Below the pieces are notes generated by a model. The model was not told where the DNA came from. It searched no databases and worked only from the letters and a program-made list of their open reading frames with translations. The translations under genes and the position numbers were made by a program. 64,000 nt of DNA from Nocardia terpenica (GTDB taxonomy: Bacteria; Actinomycetota; Actinomycetes; Mycobacteriales; Mycobacteriaceae). Shown piece by piece: positions 48,887 through 57,365 of the stretch. Position 1 is the first letter of the stretch. Every line of letters begins with the position of its first letter. The stretch spans positions 2,046,001-2,110,000 of the forward strand of contig NZ_JABMCZ010000001.1 in assembly GCF_013186535.1 (NCBI RefSeq), written 5' to 3'.

Positions 48887-50647
48887 GTGAACAGACCCGC
48901 TCGCCGAGATGGCACACCGGATCGTAGGAACTATGGCGCCGCAGGCCGCGGCGCGCAGGACGGCCGCGGGCGCACCGGCGCCCAGGGAGCCGCACGAGGG
49001 CGCAGAGACGCCAAGGACGGCCGCGGCGATTTCGCCCCGGGCCGCGGGGGACGCGACGACTTCGGGGGGAACCGCGGTCGGCGTGAGGACTTCGGCAGAA
49101 GCCGGGGTGGGCGCGATGACTTCGGTGGAAGCCGGGGCGGGCGCGACGATTTCGGGGGAAGCCGTGGTCGTGACTTTGGTGGAAACCGCGGTGGCCGTGA
49201 GGACTTCGGTGGAAGCCGTGGTCGCCGTGACGATTTCGGCGGTGGCCGCGGTGGCCGTGACGATTTCGGTGGAAATCGTGGTCGGCGTGATGATTTCGGC
49301 GGTAGCCGACGTGGACGTGAGGACTTCGGTGGTAGCCGTGGGGGCCGTGACGATTTCGGTGGGAACCGTGGTCGGCGTGACGATTTCGGTGGTAGCCGCG
49401 GTGGGCGCGAGGACTTCGGTGGGGGCCGGAGCGGGCGCGACAGCTTCGGTGGAAGCCGGGGCGGCCGAGGGGAGTTCGCATCGGGGCGTGGCGGTCGTGG
49501 CGATTTCGGTGGGAGCCGGGGCGGGCACGGTGAATTCGGTGGCCGTGGGGGTCGGGACGATTTCGGTGGGAACCGTGGTCGGCGTGAGGACTTCGGTGGG
49601 GGCCGGGGTGGGCGCGACGGGTTCGGTGGAAGCCGGGGTGGGCGTGCGGAATTCGGCTCCGGGCGCGACTCTGCCAAGGGGCGCGGTCGTGGCGTGCCGG
49701 GCAATCTGCCGGGGCGCGGGGAGAGCCGGTCGATCGGCGCCAAGCACACCGGCATCGGTGGCGGGCGTCCGCTCGGGCCCAAGCCCGCACCGGGGCGTAA
49801 GCCGAAGCCGCAGCGCAAGACCAAGCAGCCGACCATTTTGAGCTTCGCCAAGCCCGCGCGGCACCAGAACGCCGAACCGGCCGAGGCCGCCGGGCCGAAG
49901 AAGCTGCCCTGGGGCGAGGGCGAACGCCTGCAGAAGGTGCTCGCCAAGGCCGGTGTGGCCTCCCGCCGCGCCGCCGAGGAACTCATCGAGCAGGGCCGCG
50001 TCGAGGTCGACGGCCTGGTGGTGCGCGAGCAGGGCCTGCGCATCGACCCCGAGACCGCCGTGGTCCGGGTCGACGGCGTGCGGGTCGTGGTCCGCGACGA
50101 GCAGGTCTACCTGGCGCTGAACAAGCCCAAGGGCTTCCAGTCGACCATGTCCGACGAACTCGGCCGCCCGTGCGTCGGCGATATCGTCGCCGAGCGGGTG
50201 ATGGCCGGGCAGCGCCTGTTCCACGTCGGCCGCCTCGACGCCGACACCGAGGGCCTGCTGCTGCTCACCAACGACGGCGAGCTCGCCCACCGGCTCATGC
50301 ACCCGTCGTTCCAGGTGTCCAAGACCTACCTGGCCACCGTGAACGGCGAGGTCCAGCGCCACATCGGCAAGCAGCTGCGCGACGGCGTGGAGCTCGAGGA
50401 CGGCCCGGCCAAGGTCGACCAGTTCCAGGTGCTCGAGGTCGGCGAGGGCCGCTCGCTGGTGAAGGTGGTGCTGCACGAGGGCCGCAAGCACATCGTGCGC
50501 CGCCTGCTGGACGCGGTCGGCCACCCGGTCACCGCGCTGGTGCGCACGCATATCGGCCCGGTCGCCATCGGCGACCAGCGCCCCGGCACCCTGCGTGTGC
50601 TGGGTCGCGACGAAATCGGGAAGCTCTACGAGGCGGTGTCGTTGTGA
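48887..50647 (+). CDS. rluB: 23S rRNA pseudouridine synthase RluB with long RGG-repeat N-terminus
   Basis: 586 residues. Residues 50-260 are a 10-residue repeat, RGGRDDFGGS and variants, about 20 copies, coded by a 30-bp DNA repeat between about 49030 and 49670. A basic Pro/Lys linker follows (260-340). From 345 an S4 domain ('RLQKVLAKAGVASRRAAEELIEQGRVEVDG') and the RluB/E catalytic domain ('ALNKPKGF', catalytic Asp in 'GRLDADTEGLLLLTNDGE', 'HEGRKHIVRRLLDAVGHPV'). The known bacterial RluB is about 250-290 residues, so the N-terminus is an addition, probably disordered and RNA-binding. Start GTG 48887 with AGGA; a TTG at 48875 would overlap scpB. Confidence 0.93.
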   Translation: MNRPARRDGTPDRRNYGAAGRGAQDGRGRTGAQGAARGRRDAKDGRGDFAPGRGGRDDFGGNRGRREDFGRSRGGRDDFGGSRGGRDDFGGSRGRDFGGNRGGREDFGGSRGRRDDFGGGRGGRDDFGGNRGRRDDFGGSRRGREDFGGSRGGRDDFGGNRGRRDDFGGSRGGREDFGGGRSGRDSFGGSRGGRGEFASGRGGRGDFGGSRGGHGEFGGRGGRDDFGGNRGRREDFGGGRGGRDGFGGSRGGRAEFGSGRDSAKGRGRGVPGNLPGRGESRSIGAKHTGIGGGRPLGPKPAPGRKPKPQRKTKQPTILSFAKPARHQNAEPAEAAGPKKLPWGEGERLQKVLAKAGVASRRAAEELIEQGRVEVDGLVVREQGLRIDPETAVVRVDGVRVVVRDEQVYLALNKPKGFQSTMSDELGRPCVGDIVAERVMAGQRLFHVGRLDADTEGLLLLTNDGELAHRLMHPSFQVSKTYLATVNGEVQRHIGKQLRDGVELEDGPAKVDQFQVLEVGEGRSLVKVVLHEGRKHIVRRLLDAVGHPVTALVRTHIGPVAIGDQRPGTLRVLGRDEIGKLYEAVSL

Positions 50648-51393
50648 ACGGTGTGGAAATGCTGGGAGGAGCCGTCGCCGTGGAACGTGCCAAGCTGTCC
50701 GGATCGGAGCCGCTGACGGTCGCGATGGACGGTCCGTCCGGGACCGGTAAGTCGAGCGTGTCCCGGCGGCTCGCGACCCGGCTGGGTGCGCGCTACCTGG
50801 ACACCGGGGCCATGTACCGGGTCGCGACGCTGAGCGTGCTGCGCGCCGGGGTCGACCTGGCCGACCCGGCCGCCATCGCGACCGCGGCGAAGGACCTGCC
50901 GCTGCGCATCGGCACCGACCCCAGCCGCGAGCTGGTCGAGCTGGACGGCGTGGACGTGTCCGTCGAGATCCGCGGCAACGAGGTCACCCGCGCGGTGTCC
51001 GCCGTGTCGGCGGTGCCGGAGGTGCGCGAGCAGCTGGTCGCGCTGCAGCGCGAGATCGCCGCGGCCGCCGGGCGAATCGTGGTCGAGGGCCGCGATATCG
51101 GCACCGTCGTGCTGCCCGACGCCGACGCCAAGATCTATCTGACCGCGTCCGCCGAGGCCCGCGCCGACCGGCGCAATCAGCAGAACATCGCCGAGGGCCG
51201 CGGCGACGACTACGAGGCGGTGCTGGCCGACGTGCAGCGCCGCGACACCCTGGACTCCACCCGCGCGGTGTCGCCGCTGCGTCCGGCCGCGGACGCGGTG
51301 CCGGTCGACACCAGCGAGCTGACCATGGACCAGGTCATCGACGAGCTGTATCGCGTTGTCGCGCAGCAGGTTTCGGCAGGAGGCGCGCTGTGA
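50644..51393 (+). CDS. cmk: Cytidylate kinase
   Basis: 249 residues. Phosphorylates CMP/dCMP. P-loop 'VAMDGPSGTGKSSVSRRLA', 'YLDTGAMYRVATL', 'VVEGRDIGTVVLPDADAKIYLTASAEARADRR'. GTG 50644 overlaps rluB's stop; a GTG at 50680 with GGGAGGA nine bases upstream could be the real start and would give the usual 237-residue length. Overlaps der by GTGA. Confidence 0.95.
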   Translation: MNGVEMLGGAVAVERAKLSGSEPLTVAMDGPSGTGKSSVSRRLATRLGARYLDTGAMYRVATLSVLRAGVDLADPAAIATAAKDLPLRIGTDPSRELVELDGVDVSVEIRGNEVTRAVSAVSAVPEVREQLVALQREIAAAAGRIVVEGRDIGTVVLPDADAKIYLTASAEARADRRNQQNIAEGRGDDYEAVLADVQRRDTLDSTRAVSPLRPAADAVPVDTSELTMDQVIDELYRVVAQQVSAGGAL

Positions 51394-52811
51394 CGCAGGA
51401 GACGTTCGCGACCGACGGCGTCTGGGCCGACGAATCCGATTGGGAGATCGCGGATCTGGAGGGCGACGCCGAGGCGCAGGACCATGTCCCGATGCCGGTG
51501 GTGGCCGTCGTCGGCCGCCCCAACGTGGGCAAGTCGACCCTGGTGAACCGCATGCTGGGCCGCCGCGAGGCGGTGGTCGAGGATGTGCCGGGCGTGACCC
51601 GCGACCGCGTCACCTACGAGGCGAGCTGGTCGGGCCGCCGATTCCTGGTGCAGGACACCGGCGGTTGGGAGCCCGACGCCAAGGGCCTGCAGCAGTCGGT
51701 GGCCCGGCAGGCCGAATTGGCCATGCGGACCGCGGACGCCATCCTGGTCGTCGTGGACGCCACCGTCGGCGCGACCGCGACCGACGAGGCCGTGGCGAAG
51801 ACGTTGCGCCGCTCCGGGACTCCGGTGATCCTGGTCGCCAACAAGGTCGACAGCGAGAAGCTGGAGGCCGAGGCGGCGGTGCTGTGGTCGCTGGGTCTGG
51901 GTGAGCCGCGGATGATCTCGGCCGCGCACGGCCGCGGCACGGGCGATCTGCTCGACGACGTGTTGGCCGTGCTGCCGGAGCTGCCGCGCGAGGACGTCGT
52001 CCGCACCGGCGGCCCGCGTCGGGTCGCCCTGGTCGGCAAGCCCAATGTCGGCAAATCGAGTCTGCTGAACAAGCTTTCGGGCGAGGAGCGGTCGGTCGTG
52101 CACGACGTGGCCGGAACCACCGTCGATCCGGTGGACTCGCTCGTCGAATTGGGCGGCAGGATCTGGCGTTTCGTCGATACCGCGGGCCTGCGCCGCAAGG
52201 TCGGCAATGCCGGTGGGCACGAGTTCTACGCGTCGTTGCGCACCAAGGCCGCGCTGGAGGCCGCCGAGGTCGCGATCATGCTGATCGATGCCGCGCAGCC
52301 GATCACCGAGCAGGACCTGCGGGTGATCAGCATGGTGGCCGATGCCGGGCGGGCGCTCGTGATCGCCTACAACAAGTGGGATCTGGTCGACGAGGACCGC
52401 CGCGAGCAGCTCGAGCGCGAGATCGATCGGGAGATGGTCCAGGTGCCGTGGGCGCTGCGGGTCAATATCTCCGCGCACACCGGCCGCGCGGTGCAGAAGC
52501 TGGTGCCCGCCATGGACACCGCGCTCGAATCCTGGGACAAGCGCATTCCCACGGGGCGGCTGAACAATTGGCTCAAGGAGGTCATCGCGGCCACCCCGCC
52601 GCCGATGCGCGGCGGGCGGCTGCCGCGCGTGCTGTTCGCCACCCAGGCGACCACGCGCCCGCCGACCTTCGTGCTGTTCACCACGGGCTTCCTCGAGGCC
52701 GGTTACCGCCGCTTCCTGGAGCGCCGCTTGCGCGAGGAGTTCGGTTTCGACGGTTCCCCGGTGCGGATTTCGGTTCGCGTGCGGGAGAAGCGGGACTGGA
52801 AGAAGAAGTAG
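51390..52811 (+). CDS. der: Ribosome-assembly GTPase Der (EngA)
   Basis: 473 residues. Two GTPase domains in tandem: G1 'GRPNVGKSTLVN' (about 41-52) and 'GKPNVGKSSLLN' (about 215-226), G3 'DTGGWE' and 'DTAGLRRK', G4 'NKVD' and 'NKWD', then a KH-like C-terminal domain. Acts on 50S maturation. Last gene of the parA-scpA-scpB-rluB-cmk-der series (Rv1708-1713 order). Confidence 0.97.
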   Translation: MTQETFATDGVWADESDWEIADLEGDAEAQDHVPMPVVAVVGRPNVGKSTLVNRMLGRREAVVEDVPGVTRDRVTYEASWSGRRFLVQDTGGWEPDAKGLQQSVARQAELAMRTADAILVVVDATVGATATDEAVAKTLRRSGTPVILVANKVDSEKLEAEAAVLWSLGLGEPRMISAAHGRGTGDLLDDVLAVLPELPREDVVRTGGPRRVALVGKPNVGKSSLLNKLSGEERSVVHDVAGTTVDPVDSLVELGGRIWRFVDTAGLRRKVGNAGGHEFYASLRTKAALEAAEVAIMLIDAAQPITEQDLRVISMVADAGRALVIAYNKWDLVDEDRREQLEREIDREMVQVPWALRVNISAHTGRAVQKLVPAMDTALESWDKRIPTGRLNNWLKEVIAATPPPMRGGRLPRVLFATQATTRPPTFVLFTTGFLEAGYRRFLERRLREEFGFDGSPVRISVRVREKRDWKKK

Positions 52812-52854
52812 TCGCGCGGCGAACGCCCCCGCCGTCGTTCGGCACGTCCCCTGT

Positions 52855-52916
52855 GATTCCGGCGTGCTTTTGGCCGGAATCTACCGTGAGATCCCGGCCA
52901 AAAGCGTGCCGGGATC
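52855..52916. repeat. Paired inverted hairpins, copies 9 and 10
   Basis: Copy 9 is GATTCCGGC, loop GTGCTTTTG, GCCGGAATC (52855-52881). Eight bases later copy 10 is GATCCCGGC, loop CAAAAGCGT, GCCGGGATC (52890-52916). The last arm supplies the TGA stop of the convergent TetR gene (52915-52917). It lies between der and TetR, facing each other. Confidence 0.9.
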
Positions 52917-53523
52917 AATGAGTGGGGGCGTGCCGCGAACGAGGCTTGGTCGTCCGCCGCGGCAGCAGGGCGTCTATCGCCGCCCGCAGGTGGGTGCGGG
53001 CTTGCTCGGTGGTCAATTCGCCTGTGAGCCAGCGGGAGGACAGGCCCTCGGTGAGGGTGGTGATGATCAGGGCGGTCTCGTCGGGGTCGACGGTGTCGGC
53101 GATGTCGCCGACGGCCTGGGCGACCCGGATGGCGTCGGCGACCTCGCCGTTCCACTGCCGGGAGGTGCGGGCCAGGGGTTCGCGCAGCGGCCGCTCGTAG
53201 ACGGCGGCGGCGCGAAGTTCGTTCCAGGCCAGCGAATTCTCCAAGACCTCGGGGGTGTCCTGGATCTCGGCGAGCAGATGGTTGACCAGGCGGTCGCGCG
53301 GCGAGCCGGTGCCGTCGGCCGCCGTGCGGTAGGCGCGGGCCTGATCGTTGATGTAGGTGAGCGCCGCCGACAGCAGGCCGTCACGATCCTTGAAGTGGTA
53401 GTAGAGCAGCCCTGGGGACACGCCTGCCACCTGGGCGACATCGCTGACCCGCAGGCCGCGCACGCCGCGCTCGGCGATGGCGGTGGCGCTCGCCCGCAGG
53501 ATCGCTTCCCGCCGCTCACTCAT
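52915..53523 (-). CDS. TetR-family regulator of the agmatine operon
   Basis: 202 residues. Helix-turn-helix at about 5-50 ('AILRASATAIAERGVRGLRVSDVAQVAGVSPGLLYYHFKDRDGLLSAAL'). It is the last gene of a four-gene operon (permease, amidase, deiminase, regulator), with an ATGA overlap to the deiminase. Two matching palindromes upstream of the amidase and permease genes are likely its operators. Its stop codon is part of a hairpin repeat. Confidence 0.92.
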   Translation of the reverse strand: MSERREAILRASATAIAERGVRGLRVSDVAQVAGVSPGLLYYHFKDRDGLLSAALTYINDQARAYRTAADGTGSPRDRLVNHLLAEIQDTPEVLENSLAWNELRAAAVYERPLREPLARTSRQWNGEVADAIRVAQAVGDIADTVDPDETALIITTLTEGLSSRWLTGELTTEQARTHLRAAIDALLPRRTTKPRSRHAPTH

Positions 53524-54545
53524 GCCCGCGCCACCGGCTGCTGCTGGGTGATGCAGTGGATGCCGCCGCCGCGGGCGAAGATCTCCCGCGCGTCCACGGT
53601 GACCACCCGTCGACCCGGGTAGGCGTCGGCGAGGATGCCGCGGGCGACGGCATCGTTCGAATCGTCGAAGCCGCAGCAGATTACGCCGCCGTTGACGACG
53701 AGATGGTTGATGTAGCTGTAGTCGACCCAGCCCTCCGCGTCGCGCAGCACGCGCGGGGCGGGCACCTCGACGATCTCCCACGGCTTGCCGTGCGCGTCGT
53801 GGCTGTCGCGCAGCACCGCGAGGATCTCGGCGCTCACGTGCGCGTCGGGATGCGACGGGTCCTGCTGGGCGTGCATGAGCAGCCGCCCGGGCGCGGGAAT
53901 CGCGGCCACGATGTCGACGTGCCCGCGGGTGCCGAAGCGTTCGCTGTCGCGGGTGAGCCCGCGCGGCAACCAGATCACGTGCCGGGCGCCGATCGTGCGA
54001 GCCAGCTCGGCCTCGACGGCCGCCCGGTCCAGCCCGGGATTGCGGCCCGGGTCGAGCTGCACGGTGCGGGTGACCAGCACGGTACCCTGCCCGTCGACCT
54101 GGATGCCGCCGCCCTCGTTCACCAGGGGCGAGGCGACGATCTCGGCCCCGGCGCGCTCGCCGACGAACCGGCCGATGTGCCGGTCGCGGTCCCAGCTCGC
54201 CCACTCCTGGCCGCCCCAGCCGTTGAACACCCAGTCCACCGCGCCCAATCGGCCGTCCTCGTCGTGGACGAAGGTGGGCCCGATATCGCGCATCCAGGCA
54301 TCGTCCAGCGGCGCCTCGATCACGTCGACCTCACGAGAGACATACTGCCGCACCACCTCTCGATCGGCCGGGTCGACGACCATGGTGATCGGCTCGAAAT
54401 CGAGCACGGCGTGGGCGACCGCCGCCCACGCGGTGCGCGCCCGGTGCGCCGAGTCGGCGTCGGCGAACGCGGTCGCGCCCAGCGGCGGGAACGCCATCCA
54501 GATCCGTTCCTGCGGAGCGGTTTCCGCGGGCATCACCCAGCTCAC
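53520..54545 (-). CDS. aguA: Agmatine deiminase
   Basis: 341 residues. Hydrolyses agmatine to N-carbamoylputrescine and ammonia (guanidino-group-modifying fold). Substrate/catalytic text 'APLDDAWMRDIGPTFV', 'NEGGGIQVDG', 'HVDIVAAI' and the nucleophilic cysteine in 'GGGIHCITQQQP' near the end are present. ATG 54545 overlaps the amidase stop by four bases. With the next gene upstream it gives the two-step path from agmatine to putrescine. Confidence 0.93.
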   Translation of the reverse strand: MSWVMPAETAPQERIWMAFPPLGATAFADADSAHRARTAWAAVAHAVLDFEPITMVVDPADREVVRQYVSREVDVIEAPLDDAWMRDIGPTFVHDEDGRLGAVDWVFNGWGGQEWASWDRDRHIGRFVGERAGAEIVASPLVNEGGGIQVDGQGTVLVTRTVQLDPGRNPGLDRAAVEAELARTIGARHVIWLPRGLTRDSERFGTRGHVDIVAAIPAPGRLLMHAQQDPSHPDAHVSAEILAVLRDSHDAHGKPWEIVEVPAPRVLRDAEGWVDYSYINHLVVNGGVICCGFDDSNDAVARGILADAYPGRRVVTVDAREIFARGGGIHCITQQQPVARA

Positions 54546-55516
54546 GACGCACCGTAGGGGTGGTCGGCGTCGACCGGCGCGGTGAGCCGGGCGTAGGTGT
54601 CGGGGCGACGGGTGGTCAGGAACGGGAACAGCCCCAACCAGTCTCGGCGCTGGTCCAGGTCCAGATCGGCGACCAGCACCGCGGCCTCGTCGCGTGGGGC
54701 CTGGACCAGCACGCGGCCGTAGGGATCGCTGATGAACGACGATCCGTAGAAGTGCACGCCGCCCTCATCGCCGAACCGGTTCGGCACCACCATGAAAGTG
54801 CCCGCGGTAATGCCGTTTCCGACGATGACGTGCTGCCACAGCGGTTGGGTGTCGAAGGCGGGGAAGGACGGCTCCGAGCCGATCGCGGTGGGGTACACCA
54901 GGATTTCCGCGCCGCCCAGCGAATACATCCGGGAGACCTCCGGGAACCACTCGTCCCAGCAGGTGGGCATGCCGATCGCGGCGCCGTCCAGGGCGGCGGG
55001 CCGGTAGATCGGGTAGGCGTCGTCGGCCGGGCCGGGCCGGAAGTAGGTGTCCTCGTAGTAGCCGTCGCTGATCGGGATGTGCAGTTTCCGTGTGCGGCCG
55101 AGCAATTCGCCGTCCGGCGAGACGAGGATGGCGGTGTTGAAGCCCAGCCCGTCGGCGGCCTCGGCGCGCTCGTACAGCGAGGCGTGCACCGCGACCCCGG
55201 TCTCCTTGGCGGCCTGCGTGGCGAAGGTGAAGGTGGGGCCGGTGCGCAGATCTTCCGCGCGCGCACCGGGATTCGCCCCGGCCCGCACGTCGGCGGGATA
55301 GCGCGACAGCGTGAGTTCCGGCAGGAACACGGCTTTCGCGCCCAGGTCGGCGGCGCGGCGGATGCCCTCGGCGAGGGTGGCGCGCAGTTCGTCGGCGTCG
55401 GCGAGCCAGCGGTGCTGGACCAGGCCGACCCGCAGCGGGGCGCGCTGCGGCGGCTCGGCGCGGGCGAACGAGGGGGGCGGGGTGAAGGCCGTCTCGACGA
55501 CGAAGGATCGGGCCAT
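54542..55516 (-). CDS. aguB: N-carbamoylputrescine amidase (nitrilase family)
   Basis: 324 residues. Converts N-carbamoylputrescine to putrescine, CO2 and ammonia. The catalytic triad is Glu in 'FLPELTLS', Lys in 'RKLHIPIS' and Cys in 'GMPTCWDEWFPE', and 'VYPTAIGSEP' is typical of AguB. The ATG 55516 has AAGGAGG upstream. A candidate TetR operator lies 29 bases before the start. Confidence 0.9.
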   Translation of the reverse strand: MARSFVVETAFTPPPSFARAEPPQRAPLRVGLVQHRWLADADELRATLAEGIRRAADLGAKAVFLPELTLSRYPADVRAGANPGARAEDLRTGPTFTFATQAAKETGVAVHASLYERAEAADGLGFNTAILVSPDGELLGRTRKLHIPISDGYYEDTYFRPGPADDAYPIYRPAALDGAAIGMPTCWDEWFPEVSRMYSLGGAEILVYPTAIGSEPSFPAFDTQPLWQHVIVGNGITAGTFMVVPNRFGDEGGVHFYGSSFISDPYGRVLVQAPRDEAAVLVADLDLDQRRDWLGLFPFLTTRRPDTYARLTAPVDADHPYGAS

Positions 55517-55544
55517 GGTGCGGGGTACCTCCTTGTACAGACGA

Positions 55545-55558
55545 ACTGAAAACTCAGT
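55545..55558. promoter_or_regulatory. Candidate TetR operator upstream of aguB
   Basis: ACTGAAAACTCAGT: ACTGA/TCAGT arms around four bases, the same design as the site at 57062. It stands in the 53 bases between the permease stop and the aguB start, which may hold an internal promoter. Confidence 0.65.
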
Positions 55559-55569
55559 CAGTAATGAAT

Positions 55570-57042
55570 TTACTCCGTCGGCGCCGTGAGCGCAGCGGTT
55601 TCCTCGTGGCGAGCCGCCGCCCGCCGGGGCGCGCCCGACAGCCGCAGCGCGATCGGGTAGATCACGGCGGTGACCAGGGCCGAGCCGAGGGTGCTCACAT
55701 CGATCCCCCCCGCGATGCCCGCGAGCGGGCCGGTGTAGAGCGTGGTGTCGACGGTGAGGATGCCGAAGATCGATCCGGCCGCCCAGGCCGCGGTCGCGGG
55801 CACGTTCCAGCCGCGGGTGAACCAGTAGCGTCCGCCCCGGCGGCCCTGTGCGAACGCTTGCAGATCCACGGTGTCGAAGCCGTCGCCGCGCTGCCGCAGC
55901 ACCCCGCCGACCAGCACCACGATCCACGGTGCGGCAACGGCATTGAGCACCACGGTCATCGCGGTCACGGCGTCGGCGGCGTTCACCACGAACACGCCGA
56001 CATACAGCAGCACGATCGAGACGGTGGCGCTGATCGTCGTGGTCTGCACCCGGCGCAGGCGGGGGAGCAGGCCCTCCAGATCGAGGCCGCTGGCGTAGAT
56101 GTTCATCACGCCCTGCCCGAGCCCGCCCGCCAGCGAGATGACCAGGATCGGCAGCAGGTACCAGGCGGGGGCGGCGGCGACCACGTCGTGCAGGAAAGAT
56201 CCGGTGCGCGTGGTGAATCCGGTCGCGATGTACGCGCCGAGCAGCGCGGGCAGCTGGCCGACGAACAGGGCGATGCCGAAAGCCGCGACGATGGTGCGGC
56301 CGCGGTGGCGGCGCGCCGAGATGCGCCGGGAGTAGTCGCCGACGACCGGCGCGTACGACAGCGGGCCGCCGGCGGCCAGCACCGCCGACAGCATCCAGGT
56401 CTGCCAGTGCCCGCCCAGCCGGTAGGGGCCGAAAGTGGCGCTCGGAGCGAACCTTCCGGCGAAGGCGACCAGGCCCACCAGCATGAGCACGCCGACCACG
56501 GGAACCACGACCTGCTGCACCGCCACGATGGTCCCGTGCCCGAACAGGGCGACGGTCACCATCGCCGCGGCCACCAGCGCGTAGGCGAGCGCGCGCACCC
56601 CGTCGTTCTCCGGTGTCTCGAGCAGCCGGTGCGCGGCGGCGACCAGGGCGTCGCCGCTGGTCCACACCGTGACCGCGCCGTAGGCGAGGGCGAAGGCCAA
56701 AGCCAGTGCGGAGCCGATGAACCGGCCGCGGATGCCGAACCAGGCCCCGCTGGCCACGGTCATATTGGTCCCGGTCCGCGGCCCGACGACCGCCAGCGGC
56801 GCCACCAGCACCGCCCCGGCCAGCGCCCCCACCACGATCGCCGAGGCGGCATCGGCGAAATCGAGTCCGAACGAGATTGCCAGCCAGCCGAATACGACCA
56901 CGGTCCAGGTCAGATTGCCGCCGATGAAGACCGCCGCCAGATTACGGGGCCGGGAATCGCGCGCCTGCTCGGGAAGGAATTCCACACCGGCCTGCTCGAT
57001 CTGCCCGACCCGATCGGCGTTCGGGTCCACGTACTCCGTCAC
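55570..57042 (-). CDS. NCS1-family permease of the agmatine operon
   Basis: 490 residues, about twelve helices, cytosine/purine permease type ('RPRNLAAVFIGGNLTWTVVVFGWLAI', 'GTNMTVASGAWFGIRGRFIGSALALAF', 'PLSYAPVVGDYSRRI', 'GLGQGVMNIYASGLDLEGLLPRL'). NCS1 carriers usually move nucleobases; its operon with aguA/aguB suggests agmatine or a relative, which is inference. I start at GTG 57042, a few bases after the operator at 57062-57075; GTG 57060 is also in frame. No ribosome site is visible for either, so it could be read from a near-leaderless mRNA. Confidence 0.85.
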   Translation of the reverse strand: MTEYVDPNADRVGQIEQAGVEFLPEQARDSRPRNLAAVFIGGNLTWTVVVFGWLAISFGLDFADAASAIVVGALAGAVLVAPLAVVGPRTGTNMTVASGAWFGIRGRFIGSALALAFALAYGAVTVWTSGDALVAAAHRLLETPENDGVRALAYALVAAAMVTVALFGHGTIVAVQQVVVPVVGVLMLVGLVAFAGRFAPSATFGPYRLGGHWQTWMLSAVLAAGGPLSYAPVVGDYSRRISARRHRGRTIVAAFGIALFVGQLPALLGAYIATGFTTRTGSFLHDVVAAAPAWYLLPILVISLAGGLGQGVMNIYASGLDLEGLLPRLRRVQTTTISATVSIVLLYVGVFVVNAADAVTAMTVVLNAVAAPWIVVLVGGVLRQRGDGFDTVDLQAFAQGRRGGRYWFTRGWNVPATAAWAAGSIFGILTVDTTLYTGPLAGIAGGIDVSTLGSALVTAVIYPIALRLSGAPRRAAARHEETAALTAPTE

Positions 57043-57061
57043 AGCTGTGACCGTAACCACA

Positions 57062-57075
57062 ACTGAAAATTCAGT
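57062..57075. promoter_or_regulatory. Candidate TetR operator at the start of the permease gene
   Basis: ACTGAAAATTCAGT: ACTGAA/TTCAGT arms with two central bases. It is followed by CAAT as the aguB site is by CAGTAAT, so 19 bases are nearly shared. It overlaps the likely promoter of the operon and would block it when TetR is bound. Confidence 0.7.
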
Positions 57076-57105
57076 CAATGGTTGTTTCCGGCGTGCAATG
57101 CCTGT

Positions 57106-57128
57106 TCCCGGCATGCTTTTGGCCGGGA
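57106..57128. repeat. Intergenic hairpin element, copy 11
   Basis: TCCCGGC, loop ATGCTTTTG, GCCGGGA. It lies upstream of the permease operator, in a divergent gap, unlike the 3'-end placement of most copies. A decayed half copy (TTTCCGGCGTGC) lies at 57085. Confidence 0.82.
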
Positions 57129-57203
57129 TCGTCTCGAGTGGCGGTGTGAGTCGGGTCACGCTAAGTTGAAACGCGTTCTGTACCAACCCTTTGGGGGACC
57201 TGT

Positions 57204-57281
57204 ATGTGGATTATCGCGGTCATCTCCGTGATCAGTGCCGCCGTTATCGCCTACGGCTTCAAGATCTCGTTTCCGGAGTAG
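57204..57281 (+). CDS. Tiny membrane peptide ORF (25 residues)
   Basis: Reads MWIIAVISVISAAVIAYGFK and five more residues: nearly all one hydrophobic helix, with a positive then negative tail. TTTGGGGGACCTGT precedes the ATG, a good ribosome site. It is divergent from the permease and 84 bases before the amidohydrolase. I do not recognise it; it could be a regulatory subunit of a membrane protein. It is too short for most gene callers. Confidence 0.45.
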   Translation: MWIIAVISVISAAVIAYGFKISFPE

Positions 57282-57365
57282 GTGGGATGACGGTGACCGG
57301 GCCGACCTCGGTGGGGTGAGCCGCGCCAAGCGGGTGCGGACGCGAGGGTGATCTACAGTCGGAAG

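Noticed and set aside
48909..49841. 310-codon Val/Ser/Thr-rich ORF inside the rluB N-terminus
   Set aside because: It is the shifted reading of the same 30-bp repeat, with no ribosome site; the RGG frame continues into the S4 and catalytic domains.
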